Assembly: GCF_012933655.1 (NCBI RefSeq)
Contig: NZ_JABBJJ010000009.1
Coordinates: 1-64,000, forward strand
Origin: Pyxidicoccus fallax
GTDB lineage: Bacteria > Myxococcota > Myxococcia > Myxococcales > Myxococcaceae
Length of the DNA stretch: 64,000 bases
Reading direction: 5' to 3'
Shown: one piece after another, positions 55,607 through 64,000 of the stretch
Layout: each line of letters starts with the position of its first letter
How positions within the stretch are numbered: the first letter of the stretch is position 1
The notes under the pieces: generated by a model
The model's database searches: none
What the model saw: the letters and a program-made list of their open reading frames with translations, nothing else
What the model was told of the DNA's origin: nothing
Translations under genes and position numbers: made by a program

Positions 55607-55672
55607 TCACTCCAGGCAGGGCTGTGTCGTCATCTCGTTCGGGTTGCGTCTCAGCACGCTCGACGTCACGTC
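55607..55672 (-). pseudogene. Relic of the C-terminus of a serine/threonine kinase
   Basis: The minus strand encodes SSWVDVTSSVLRRNPNEMTT then QPCLE and stop, similar to the end of the kinase at 42779 (DVARFVKRNPDEVTTQPSSE). The stop is 70 bp from the sitA ATG, matching the 71 bp in the other copy. Nothing of the kinase domain remains. Confidence 0.8.
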
Positions 55673-55724
55673 CACCCAGGAAGAAGGAACGACGTTCAGC
55701 TTCCGGATTGTGCGCAAGTAAGAA

Positions 55725-55800
55725 ACTCGTCCGGGAAGACGCGACGGCGTCAGGGATTATCCAACCGTGCCGCCGTCGTTCCTTCTTTCAGCCGGCGACT
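55725..55800 (+). repeat. Degraded third copy of the fadJ-type terminator
   Basis: CCGGGAAGACGCGACGGCG ... CCAACCGTGCCGCCGTCGTT and CTTTCAGCCGGCG match copy 1 (42149-42212). The inner half of the stem no longer pairs and the first hairpin is missing. It marks the outer edge of the island next to the NRPS cluster. Confidence 0.75.
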
Positions 55801-55982
55801 TCGGGCCCAACGAGCACTGGCTGCTGGAGCGCCACGATTTCCTCCCGCCGAGGTAGTCCCGGCGAGTGCTGATGCAGCCGAAACATTTGGCCTGATGACG
55901 ACCAACCTAGTGTCTCAACAATCCGGTGCGGTACACTCGCCGCCGCCGTGCGTCCCTCGCCGGGACGTGTGAACGCGCCTTC

Positions 55983-58900
55983 ATGATCCTGCTTCACGAC
56001 TCTTCTTCGTTGGTGGAACTCGCGCGGCGAAGGGCGGAACAACACCCGCAGCAGCGCGCCTACACGTTCCTGGTGGATGGTGACGCAGAGGAAGCGCACC
56101 TCACCTACGCGGAGCTGGACCGGCGGGCGCGAACCATCGGCGGCTTCCTGCAGGGCCTGGGCGCCCGGGGTGAGCGCGTGCTGCTGCTCTACCCGCCGGG
56201 TCTGGACTACGTGGCCGCCTTCGTCGGCTGCCTCTACGCGGGCGCCGTCGCCGTACCGGCCTACCCGCCGGATCCGATGCGCGTGGCGCGCACCCTGCCC
56301 CGCCTCGAAGCCGTCATCCAGGACGCCCGGGCGCGCTTCGCCCTCACCACCGGTTTCATCCAGTCCGTCGCGGAGTCGCTGGCCAAGCAGTCCGCCGCAC
56401 TCGCGGGGCTGACGTGGGTGGCCACCGACTCGCTGGAGGACTCGGCCGCGGACGGGTGGAAGGACCCGGGCGCCACGCGTGAGTCGCTGGCGTTCCTCCA
56501 GTACACCTCCGGCTCCACGGGCACGCCTCGCGGCGTCATGCTCAGCCACGGCAACCTGCTGCACAACTCGTTCGCCATCCACCGGTGCTTCGAGCACTCG
56601 GAGGCAAGCCGCGGCGTCATCTGGCTGCCGCCGTACCATGACATGGGGCTCATCGGCGGCGTGCTGCAGCCGCTGGCCGGTGGCTTCCCGGTGGTGCTGA
56701 TGTCGCCGCTGGACTTCCTCAAGCGCCCGGCGCGGTGGCTGGAGGCCATCTCCCGCCACAAGGCGACGACGAGCGGCGGGCCCAACTTCGCGTACGACCT
56801 GTGCGTCCGCAAGACGACGCCGGAGCAGCGCGCGGCGCTGGACCTGAGCACCTGGGACGTGGCCTTCAACGGCGCCGAGCCGGTGCGCGCGGAGACGATG
56901 GAGCGCTTCGCCCAGGCCTTCGCCGTGTCGGGCTTCCGCAAGCAGGCCTTCTACCCGTGCTACGGGCTGGCCGAGGCCACGCTGATTGCCTCCGGGGGCC
57001 GCAAGGCGGCACTGCCGGTGGAGCGGATGTACTCGCGTGAGTCCATCCAGCAGGGCCGCGCCGAGGCCGCTCAGCCGGGAACGGAGGGCGTGAGCACGTT
57101 GGTGGGCTGCGGCCAGAGCGTGCTGGACCAGGAGCTGCTCATCGTGGACCCCGAGTCTCACCAGCCCGCACCCGTAGGACGGTTGGGAGAAATCTGGGTG
57201 CGCGGCGCGAGCGTGGCCAGCAGCTACTGGGAGCGGCCCGAGGAGAGCCAGGCCACCTTCCACGCGCGCCGCGCCGACACCGGCGAGGGGCCCTACCTGC
57301 GCACGGGCGACCTGGGCTTCTTCGCGGACGGGGAGCTGTTCGTCGCCGGCCGCATCAAGGACCTCGTCATCCTGCGCGGGCGCAACCACTACCCGCAGGA
57401 CCTGGAGCTGACCGCGGAGGGCAGCCATCCGGCGATGCGGCCGGGCTGCTCGGCGGCCTTCTCCGTGGAGGCCGAGGGCGAGGAGCGGCTGGTGGTGGTG
57501 ATGGAGGTCGACCGCAAACAGCTCGCGGAGCCCGCAGAGGCCATCGACGCCCTCCGCCGCGCCATCGCCAGCGCGCATGAGGTGGCGGTGGGCACCGTGG
57601 TGCTCATCCCCCCCGGCGGGCTGCCCAAGACCTCCAGCGGCAAGGTGCAGCGCCGTGCGTGCCGCGCCATGTACCTCGCCGGGGAGCTGGAGGTCCTCGC
57701 GGAGGACTCGGGCGGCAAGGACGCGGGCCCGGCGGCTTCCGGCGAGGCGTCCGAGGCCACCGTCCGCCTGACGCGTGAGGCGCTGCGCTCCGCTCCCACC
57801 GAGACGCGGGCGGCCCTGCTGGGCGCCTTCCTGCGGCAGCACCTGTCGCGCGCCCTGCGCATCCCCGCCGACTCGCTGGACGCGACCCGGCCGCTCACCG
57901 CGCTGGGCCTCGACTCCATCCATGCCGTCGAGCTGAAGGCGGCGCTGGAGGAGGAGCTGGGGCTCGGCGTGCCCGTGGCGCTGCTGCTGGAGGGCGTGCA
58001 CCTGGAGGCGCTCACCGCGCGGGCCCTCTCGGAGCTGAGCCACCCCACCCGCGTGCTACCTGCGCTGGAGGCCGGCGCTCGTGGAGACGCGCCGCCGCTG
58101 TCGTACGCACAGGAGCGGCTGCTGTTCCTGGAGCAGCTCGCGTCGGGCAGCGCGGCCTACAACATCCCCGCCGCCGTGGAGCTGGACGGCACGCTCGACG
58201 TGGCGGTGCTGGGCCGCGCGCTGGAGGCCATCGTCCACCGGCACGAGGTGCTGCGCACGCGCTTCCCCCGCGTGTCCGGGCGGACCACGCAGGACATCCT
58301 GAAGCCGGAGCAGGTGCCCGCGCCCCTGTCCGGACCGGACGCGGTGGTGAACCTCTCCGCGCTGCCCGAGGAGCAGCGGCGGGCGGAGGCCGAGCGCCTC
58401 ACCGCCGACGAGGCCCGGCGGCCCTTCGCCCTGGAGCGCGGCCTGCCGCTGCGCGCGCGGCTGTTGCGGCTGTCGGAGCGCCAGCACCGGCTGCTCCTGA
58501 CGTTGCACCACGTGGTGTCCGACGGATGGACCATGGGGGTGCTCGTGCGCGAGCTGGGCGCGCTCTACACCGCCTTCGCGCAGGGGCGCCCCTCGCCGCT
58601 TCCCGCGCTGCCGGTGCAGTACGCCGACCATGCCGCGTGGCTGCGGCGATGGCTGGAGGGCGGCGAGCTGGAGGCGGAGCTGTCGTACTGGAAGGAGCGC
58701 CTCGCGGGGGCTCCTCCGCTGCTGGAGCTGCCCACGGATCGGCCGCGCCCGGAGCGCCAGCGCTTCGAGGGCGCTCGCCATCCGCTGGCACTCTCCCCCT
58801 CCCTCACCGCGGGCCTGCGGCAGCTGGGACAGGCCGAGGGTGCCACGCCCTTCATGTCGCTGCTGGCCGGCTTCCTCGTGGTGCTGCACGCGCGCACCGG

Positions 58901-59525
58901 CCGCACGGACCTGGTGGTGGGCACGGACGTCGCCAACCGCGAGCACGCCCGCATCCAGGGGCTGGTGGGCCTCTTCGTCAACCAGCTCGTGCTGCGCGTG
59001 GGCCTGGAGGGCAACCCCTCCTTCCGCGCGGTGCTCGGGCGCGTGCGCGAGGTGGCGCTCGGCGGCTATGCGCGCCCGCACGTCCCCTTCGACAAGCTGG
59101 TGGAGGCGCTGCGCCCGCCTCGCGATGCCCGCTACAACCCCCTCTTCCAGGTGATGTTCGTGCTGGAGAACGCGCCCCTGCCCGCGCTGAAGCTGCCGGG
59201 CCTGGAGCTGCGCCAGGTGGAGGTGGACGACGGCGGCTCGCCCTTCGACCTGTCGGTGCTGCTGTCCGAGTCCGGCGGCCGCTTCCACGGCGTGCTGCGC
59301 TATGCCACCACCCTCTTCGACGCGGCCACCATCGCCCGGCTCGCCGCGGACTACGAGGCGGTGCTGTCCACCGTCGTGGCGCGGCCCGACGCCACGCTGG
59401 AGGAGCTGCGGCAGGTGCTGGCCGAGCACGAGCGCCAGCGCCAGCAGGCCCGGGCCCAGGAGCTTCAGTCGGCGCGCAAGGAGCTGTTCCGCAACGTGCG
59501 GCGCCGCGGCGGGAGTGAGTCATGA
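55983..59525 (+). CDS. FAAL - ACP - condensation domain protein (lipopeptide starter module)
   Basis: The 1180-residue protein begins with a fatty acyl-AMP ligase (about 1-590): LQYTSGSTGTPRGVMLSHGN, WLPPYHDMGLIGG, YLRTGDLGF and RNHYPQDLE, the FAAL form in which the acyl-AMP goes to a carrier and not to CoA. A carrier domain follows with its Ser in LGLDSIHAVE (about residue 644), then a condensation domain with intact HHVVSDG (about 841). It loads a long fatty acid and passes it to the first amino acid. The ATG at 55983 has a weak ribosome site. The end overlaps the oxygenase gene (ATGA). Confidence 0.95.
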   Translation: MILLHDSSSLVELARRRAEQHPQQRAYTFLVDGDAEEAHLTYAELDRRARTIGGFLQGLGARGERVLLLYPPGLDYVAAFVGCLYAGAVAVPAYPPDPMRVARTLPRLEAVIQDARARFALTTGFIQSVAESLAKQSAALAGLTWVATDSLEDSAADGWKDPGATRESLAFLQYTSGSTGTPRGVMLSHGNLLHNSFAIHRCFEHSEASRGVIWLPPYHDMGLIGGVLQPLAGGFPVVLMSPLDFLKRPARWLEAISRHKATTSGGPNFAYDLCVRKTTPEQRAALDLSTWDVAFNGAEPVRAETMERFAQAFAVSGFRKQAFYPCYGLAEATLIASGGRKAALPVERMYSRESIQQGRAEAAQPGTEGVSTLVGCGQSVLDQELLIVDPESHQPAPVGRLGEIWVRGASVASSYWERPEESQATFHARRADTGEGPYLRTGDLGFFADGELFVAGRIKDLVILRGRNHYPQDLELTAEGSHPAMRPGCSAAFSVEAEGEERLVVVMEVDRKQLAEPAEAIDALRRAIASAHEVAVGTVVLIPPGGLPKTSSGKVQRRACRAMYLAGELEVLAEDSGGKDAGPAASGEASEATVRLTREALRSAPTETRAALLGAFLRQHLSRALRIPADSLDATRPLTALGLDSIHAVELKAALEEELGLGVPVALLLEGVHLEALTARALSELSHPTRVLPALEAGARGDAPPLSYAQERLLFLEQLASGSAAYNIPAAVELDGTLDVAVLGRALEAIVHRHEVLRTRFPRVSGRTTQDILKPEQVPAPLSGPDAVVNLSALPEEQRRAEAERLTADEARRPFALERGLPLRARLLRLSERQHRLLLTLHHVVSDGWTMGVLVRELGALYTAFAQGRPSPLPALPVQYADHAAWLRRWLEGGELEAELSYWKERLAGAPPLLELPTDRPRPERQRFEGARHPLALSPSLTAGLRQLGQAEGATPFMSLLAGFLVVLHARTGRTDLVVGTDVANREHARIQGLVGLFVNQLVLRVGLEGNPSFRAVLGRVREVALGGYARPHVPFDKLVEALRPPRDARYNPLFQVMFVLENAPLPALKLPGLELRQVEVDDGGSPFDLSVLLSESGGRFHGVLRYATTLFDAATIARLAADYEAVLSTVVARPDATLEELRQVLAEHERQRQQARAQELQSARKELFRNVRRRGGSES

Positions 59526-60574
59526 CGAGTGGCCCGGTGAAGCGCGCGCTGCCCCAGGTGCGGCGACGCGAGGTGGACGGCTCCGGACAGGACTGGGTGC
59601 GCTTCGAGGAGCTTCGCCCCGGCCTGCACCTGCCCGTGGTGGCCCGGCCCACGCTGCCGGACGTGGACCTGGCCGCCTGGGGTCGCGCGCAGCGTGCTCG
59701 GGTGGATGAGCACCTGCACCGCCATGGCGCGGTGCTCTTCCGCGGCTTCGACGTGGTGACTCCCGAGGCCATGGACCGCGCCATCCAGGCCCTGGCGGAC
59801 GCGGCCCTGCCGTACGAGGAGCGATCCTCCCCGCGCTCGCAGGTGAGCGGCAACATCTACACGTCCACCGACCACCCGCCGGCCGAGCGCATCTACCTGC
59901 ACAACGAGCAGTCGTACAACCAGAGCTTCCCGCTGCGCCTCTTCTTCGCCTGCGTGACGCCCGCGCCCGAGGGCGGTGAGACGCCGCTGGCCGACTCGCG
60001 CCGCGTCTTCCAGCGCCTGCCCGCCGAGCTGCGCGCCCGCTTCCTGGAGCAGGGCTATATGTACGTGCGCAACTTCGGCCACCGGCTGGGGCTGAGCTGG
60101 CAGACGGCCTTCCAGACCGAGGACCGCGCCGAGGTGGAGGCGTACTGCCGCCGCAATGGCATCGACTTCGAGTGGCGCGAGGGCAACCGCCTGCGCACGC
60201 GACAGGTGCGCCGCGCCGCGGGCCTGCACCCCGTCACGCGCGAGCCCGTCTGGTTCAACCACGCCACGTTCTTCCACGTCTCCACGCTGCCGTCGAAGGT
60301 GGGCGCGGTGCTGCTGGCCGAGCTGGGCGAGGAGGAGCTGCCCAACAACACCTATTACGGCGATGGCTCCCCCATCGAGCCGGCCACGCTGGAGACGCTG
60401 CGCGCCGCGTACGAAGCCGAGCAGGTCGCCTTCCCGTGGGAGCGCGGGGACCTGCTCGTCGTCGACAACATGCTGGCCGCCCACGCGCGCTCGCCCTTCT
60501 CCGGCCCCAGGAAGGTGCTCGCCGGCATGGCGCGCCCCATCGCCTGGAGCGACGTGACGGAACCGGCTGGCTGA
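59522..60574 (+). CDS. SyrP/TauD-like Fe(II)/2-oxoglutarate dioxygenase
   Basis: The 350-residue enzyme has iron ligands in IYLHNEQSY (HxE) and the distal NMLAAHARSPFSGPRKVL (His, then Arg for 2-oxoglutarate), with VLFRGFDV and FNHATFFHVS typical of SyrP-like members. SyrP-type enzymes beta-hydroxylate an amino acid held on a carrier protein, often Asp. Within this cluster it probably hydroxylates the residue loaded by the next module, or another one downstream. Translation is coupled to the FAAL gene by overlap. Confidence 0.93.
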   Translation: MTSGPVKRALPQVRRREVDGSGQDWVRFEELRPGLHLPVVARPTLPDVDLAAWGRAQRARVDEHLHRHGAVLFRGFDVVTPEAMDRAIQALADAALPYEERSSPRSQVSGNIYTSTDHPPAERIYLHNEQSYNQSFPLRLFFACVTPAPEGGETPLADSRRVFQRLPAELRARFLEQGYMYVRNFGHRLGLSWQTAFQTEDRAEVEAYCRRNGIDFEWREGNRLRTRQVRRAAGLHPVTREPVWFNHATFFHVSTLPSKVGAVLLAELGEEELPNNTYYGDGSPIEPATLETLRAAYEAEQVAFPWERGDLLVVDNMLAAHARSPFSGPRKVLAGMARPIAWSDVTEPAG

Positions 60575-60628
60575 GCCTCTCCGCCACTTCGCGTACGCGC
60601 CGTCATCCCTCCCTGGAGCCCTTCTTCC

Positions 60629-63600
60629 TTGTCCGACACCTCAGGTTTCCGGCTCTCCCCCCAACAAGCTCGGCTGTGGTCTCACCTGGCACCGACTCCT
60701 TCAGCGTCCGCGCGGGCTCGCGCGGTGCTGATGCTCGAAGGTCCGATGGACGCTTCGCGGCTGGAGCGCGCCGTGCGGGGGCTCATCTCCCAGCATGAGA
60801 TTCTGCGCACCTCGTACCGGCGGCTTGCCGGCACGGGGGCCGCGGTGCAGGTCCCCGGCGACGTGCCGGCCACCGTGCTGGAGGTGCTCGACTGGAGCGC
60901 CCTGCCCGCCGCCGAGGCTCAGGCGCGGCTGGAGTCCCTGCTGTCCGCGGAGGCCTCACCCGAGGAGGCGCCGGCGCCCTTCAAGCGGGTGGTGCTCGGG
61001 ACGGAGCGGCAGGCGCTGGTGGTGGACCTGCCCGCGCCGTCCATGGACCGGCAGAGCCTGCTCCTCCTGGCCCGCGAGCTGGGCGCGGCACTGGAGGGAG
61101 CCGGCGCGGCCGACGCGGAGCCGCCGCCCCAGTACGCGGACGTGGCGGAGGTCTTCCACCAGCTCCTGGAGTCCGAGGAGACCAGCGACGGCCGCCGCTA
61201 CTGGAAGTCCCGTGACTTGTCGGGCGCCACGGGCACCACGCTGTCCACGCGCCGTCCTGGCGCGGGGGGCTCCTGGACGCGGCCGGGGCGCCAGTCCCTG
61301 GCCCTGAGCGCGCGGACGGCCTCGGCCCTGGAGGCGCTGGCGGGCCGGCTGGGTGCGCGGGTGGCGGACGTGGTGCTCGCGGGGTGGATGGTGCTGCTGG
61401 CCCGGATGGGTGGGCTCGATGAGGCCTGCGTGGCGGTGCGGTACGACGGGCGTACCTTCGAGGGGCTGGACGTGGCGCTCGGACTCTTCGAGCGCTGGCT
61501 GCCGATGCGGGCTCCCTCGAACGCGCGGGTCCGCTTCGAGGAGTGGGTTCGAGAGGTCGCCCGGGAGTGCCGTGAGGCCGAGGCGTGGCAGGACTACTTC
61601 GAGGCCTCCGCGTTTCTTCCCGGGGCGACTCCGGGCGCGGCGCCCCCTCCGCTCTCCTTCTCGTTCGCGGAGGCGACCCGACCGGCGCCCGTCCAGGCCG
61701 GAGGGCTGGAGGTGTCCATCACCCACGTGGAGTCGCGGACCGAGCGCGCCGAGCTGGCGCTGACGCTCGTGCGCGGCGAGCCCGGGGCATCGAGCCTGGA
61801 GCTGGAGCACGACGCCAGCGCGTACACGTCCTCGGAGGCCACCCGGCTGCTGGAGCGACTGGAGGCGCTGCTCTCCGAGGCCGCCGCCTCGCCGGAACGC
61901 GCCCTGGAGGCGCTTCCGTGGGTCAGTGCCCAGGAGCTGCGCGCGCTGGCCGGCTTCAACGCCACGGCCCGCGATTACGACACCGACGGCACCCTCCCCG
62001 CCCGCTTCGACGCCCGGGCCCGGGCAACGCCGGACGCGGTGGCGGTGGCCTTCGAGGATGACTCGCTGTCCTTCTCCGCGCTGGCCGAACGCGCCAACCG
62101 CATGGCCTGGCACCTGCGCGCCAAGGGCGTGGGCCCCGAGGTGCGCGTGGCCGTGTGCCTGGAGCGCTCGGTGGAGCAGTTCGTGGTGCTGCTCGCCATC
62201 CTCAAGGCCGGCGGCGCCTTCGTCCCGCTGGACCCGACGTACCCGCGCGAGCGGCTGGCCTACGTCATCCAGCAGTCCGGCGCGCCCCTGGTCATCACCC
62301 GCTCGCACCTGCGCCGCGCCGTGCTCCCCGAGGGCACGCACACCTTCGTCTGCCTCGATGAGGCGTCGGAGGCCATCGCCGCCTCGCCCGCGCACGCGCC
62401 CGAGGTGACGCTGGCGCCGGAGAACGTCGCGTATGTCATCTTCACCTCCGGCTCCACGGGCCGGCCCAAGGGCGTGATGATTCCGCACCGCTCGGCGCTC
62501 AACCTGGCGGCGACGCTGCGGGACACCGTGTACCAGGGCCGGGGCCCCGGGCTGCGGGTGAGCGTCAACGCGCCGCTCGTCTTCGACGCCTCGGTGAAGC
62601 AGTGGCTGCAGCTGCTCAATGGGCACTCGCTCCACATCGTCCCGGAAGAGGTCCGGCCGGACGCCGAGCGCATGCGCGCCTGGGTCCAGCGCCATGCGGT
62701 GGACGTGCTGGACTGCACGCCCTCGCTGCTGGTGCCCATGCTGGCGCGGGGCCTCGGACGCGAGCCGGACTTCTCACCCCTCATGGTGCTGGTGGGTGGC
62801 GAGGCCATCGACGCGCGCACCTGGGCGGAGCTGGCCGCCCGCCCGGCCACCCGCTTCGTCAACATGTACGGCCCCACCGAGTGCACGGTGAACGCCACCA
62901 CCTGCCCCATCTCCGACTCCGCCGAGCCGAGCATCGGCGGGCCGCTGGGCAACGTGCGCGTGCACGTGCTGGACGCGGGGCTGCGCCCCGTGCCCCTGGG
63001 CGTGCCGGGCGAGCTGTTCATCGGCGGAGCCGGCGTGGGCCGTGGCTATGACGGCCGGCCCGAGCTGACCGCCGAGCGCTTCGTGCCAGACCCCTTCAGC
63101 CCCGTGCCGGGCGCGCGCCTGTACCGCACCGGCGACGTGGGCCGCTACCGCGAGGACGGCCGCATCGAGTTCTCCGGCCGCGCCGACTTCCAGGTGAAGG
63201 TGCGCGGCTACCGCATCGAGCCAGGCGAAATCGAGTCGCTGATGCGCGCCCACCCCGAAGTGGCCGAAGCCGTGGTGCTGGTGCGCGAGGGCGAAGCGCG
63301 GTTGGTGGGGTACTTCGTGCCTCGCTCCGGTGGCGCGGACGCCGAGCTGGCGGCCCAGCTCCGCGGCTTCCTGCGGGAGAAGCTGCCCGAGTACATGCTG
63401 CCGTCGGTGCTGGTGCCGCTGGCGCGGATGCCGCTGACTCGCAACGGCAAGGTGGACCGCGGCGCGCTGCCGGATCCGGCGGCGGTGCAGCGGGACGCGG
63501 CGCCGTACGAGGCCCCCACGTCGGAGCTGGAGCAGCGCATCGCCTCCATCTGGCAGGAGGCGCTCAAGGTGGAGCGGGTGGGCTTGCACGGGAACTTCTT

Positions 63601-63847
63601 CGACCTGGGCGGGCACTCGCTCCTCATGGTCCAGGTACACGAGAAGCTCTCGGCCGCGTTCGGCCGGCGCTTCTCCATGGTGGAGCTCTTCCAGCACCCC
63701 ACGGTGGCCTCGCTGGCGAAGTACATCGCCCAGCAGTCCTCACCGGACGACGCGAAGCAGCAGGCGCGCGACGAGCGGGCCCGGAAACAACATCAGGCAA
63801 TGCAACAGCAGGCTCTCAAGGCGAAGGCCGGTAGGGGGAAGCGATGA
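60629..63847 (+). CDS. NRPS module: degenerate condensation - adenylation - carrier
   Basis: The 1072-residue protein starts at TTG (60629; GGAG 12 nt upstream, so the start is uncertain). The first 420 residues align with a condensation domain, but the HHxxxDG site reads VVDLPAPSMDRQS (about residue 130), without the catalytic His. The adenylation domain (about 440-945) has FTSGSTGRPKGV, NMYGPTE and a GELFIGG block. Specificity positions read by hand give D-A-K-D-L-G-M-V-N-K, close to the glutamate code DAKDLGVVDK. A carrier domain follows (FFDLGGHSLL, about 990), then a Gln/Lys-rich tail. The end overlaps the ketosynthase gene (ATGA). Confidence 0.93.
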   Translation: MSDTSGFRLSPQQARLWSHLAPTPSASARARAVLMLEGPMDASRLERAVRGLISQHEILRTSYRRLAGTGAAVQVPGDVPATVLEVLDWSALPAAEAQARLESLLSAEASPEEAPAPFKRVVLGTERQALVVDLPAPSMDRQSLLLLARELGAALEGAGAADAEPPPQYADVAEVFHQLLESEETSDGRRYWKSRDLSGATGTTLSTRRPGAGGSWTRPGRQSLALSARTASALEALAGRLGARVADVVLAGWMVLLARMGGLDEACVAVRYDGRTFEGLDVALGLFERWLPMRAPSNARVRFEEWVREVARECREAEAWQDYFEASAFLPGATPGAAPPPLSFSFAEATRPAPVQAGGLEVSITHVESRTERAELALTLVRGEPGASSLELEHDASAYTSSEATRLLERLEALLSEAAASPERALEALPWVSAQELRALAGFNATARDYDTDGTLPARFDARARATPDAVAVAFEDDSLSFSALAERANRMAWHLRAKGVGPEVRVAVCLERSVEQFVVLLAILKAGGAFVPLDPTYPRERLAYVIQQSGAPLVITRSHLRRAVLPEGTHTFVCLDEASEAIAASPAHAPEVTLAPENVAYVIFTSGSTGRPKGVMIPHRSALNLAATLRDTVYQGRGPGLRVSVNAPLVFDASVKQWLQLLNGHSLHIVPEEVRPDAERMRAWVQRHAVDVLDCTPSLLVPMLARGLGREPDFSPLMVLVGGEAIDARTWAELAARPATRFVNMYGPTECTVNATTCPISDSAEPSIGGPLGNVRVHVLDAGLRPVPLGVPGELFIGGAGVGRGYDGRPELTAERFVPDPFSPVPGARLYRTGDVGRYREDGRIEFSGRADFQVKVRGYRIEPGEIESLMRAHPEVAEAVVLVREGEARLVGYFVPRSGGADAELAAQLRGFLREKLPEYMLPSVLVPLARMPLTRNGKVDRGALPDPAAVQRDAAPYEAPTSELEQRIASIWQEALKVERVGLHGNFFDLGGHSLLMVQVHEKLSAAFGRRFSMVELFQHPTVASLAKYIAQQSSPDDAKQQARDERARKQHQAMQQQALKAKAGRGKR

Positions 63848-64000
63848 GCACCGAGCAGGAGTCTCCTCAGCTCGAGGGTATTGCAATCATCGGCATGGCA
63901 TGCCGGTTCCCAGGCGCGGGCACGCCCGAGGCCTTCTGGAAGAACCTCCAGGAAGGCGTCGAGTCCATCACCTTCTTCAAGGACGAGGAGCTGGACCGCG
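63844..64000 (+). CDS. Type I polyketide synthase, start of ketosynthase domain (partial)
   Basis: Reads MSTEQESPQLEGIAIIGMAC then RFPGAGTPEAFWKNLQEGVE to the window end. IAIIGMACRFPGA is the standard N-terminus of a modular PKS ketosynthase; the short linker before it is typical for docking. It overlaps the NRPS gene by 4 bp, so the assembly line goes from amino acid to polyketide extension. Further domains lie outside the window. Confidence 0.95.
   Translation, partial: MSTEQESPQLEGIAIIGMACRFPGAGTPEAFWKNLQEGVESITFFKDEELDR

Noticed and set aside
55788-58043. 751-codon open frame opposite the FAAL domain
   Set aside because: Antisense to a fully motif-supported enzyme.

Overview
The window is a GC-rich, gene-dense stretch of chromosome that reads as a myxobacterium of the Myxococcus/Corallococcus/Pyxidicoccus group. 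Supporting signs are an IF-3 gene that appears to start at an AUC codon (as in the dsg/infC gene of Myxococcus xanthus), many lipoproteins with a clear lipobox, eukaryotic-type serine/threonine kinases, a DUF2381-type protein, a SitA-like lipoprotein toxin with HEAT-like immunity proteins, a MopE-repeat protein, and a large FAAL/NRPS/PKS cluster. No gene is identical to anything I can name with certainty, so the genus is an inference.

Layout. 1-2.8 kb (minus): infC (partial), thrS and tRNA-Val. 2.9-9.0 kb (minus): seven tightly packed or overlapping genes forming one likely operon: LPP20-like protein, FlgT-N-like protein, PEGA lipoprotein, FecR-domain protein, AI-2E-type permease, unknown secreted protein, family 5 uracil-DNA glycosylase. 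9-17.7 kb: PilZ protein, secreted FKBP prolyl isomerase, two HExxH zinc-peptidase lipoproteins flanking a cold-shock gene, UvdE endonuclease, DHH phosphoesterase, DUF3105 lipoprotein. 17.9-31.9 kb: mostly secreted or membrane proteins (glycosidase-like protein, DUF2807 lipoprotein, PAP2 phosphatase, LysR regulator with a divergent Zn-alcohol dehydrogenase, calcineurin-like phosphoesterase, two acyltransferase-like membrane proteins, VOC protein, VWA lipoprotein, tandem paralogues of unknown function). 32.0-42.1 kb (plus): a complete fatty-acid beta-oxidation operon (crotonase, TetR, SDR, acyl-CoA synthetase, two acyl-CoA dehydrogenases, thiolase, FadB/FadJ-like protein) behind a recognisable promoter and inverted repeats.

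42.1-55.8 kb is an accessory island inserted immediately after the fadJ-like gene. It holds one intact SitA-like polymorphic toxin/immunity pair plus a displaced toxin tail with a second immunity gene; an orphan immunity gene whose toxin has been cut down to its start codon and last 30 codons; two kinases and a DUF2381 protein; rotted IS5-type transposases; and a 1516-residue double-propeller lipoprotein. The 3' end of the fadJ-like gene and its terminator are duplicated at 53.05-53.28 kb, and a third degraded terminator copy lies at 55.74 kb. This shows that a kinase-toxin-immunity module was duplicated together with the adjoining end of the housekeeping gene. I consider this the most interesting system in the window. 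SitA toxins are known to move between sibling myxobacteria by outer-membrane exchange; the duplicated layout and the kinase partner seen here I infer from sequence.

55.98 kb to the window end (plus) is the start of a lipopeptide/polyketide cluster. A FAAL-ACP-condensation protein, a SyrP/TauD-type oxygenase, a module with a degenerate condensation domain plus adenylation and carrier domains (specificity residues resembling a glutamate code), and the start of a ketosynthase gene are all translationally overlapped or closely spaced. The product probably begins with a fatty acyl group.
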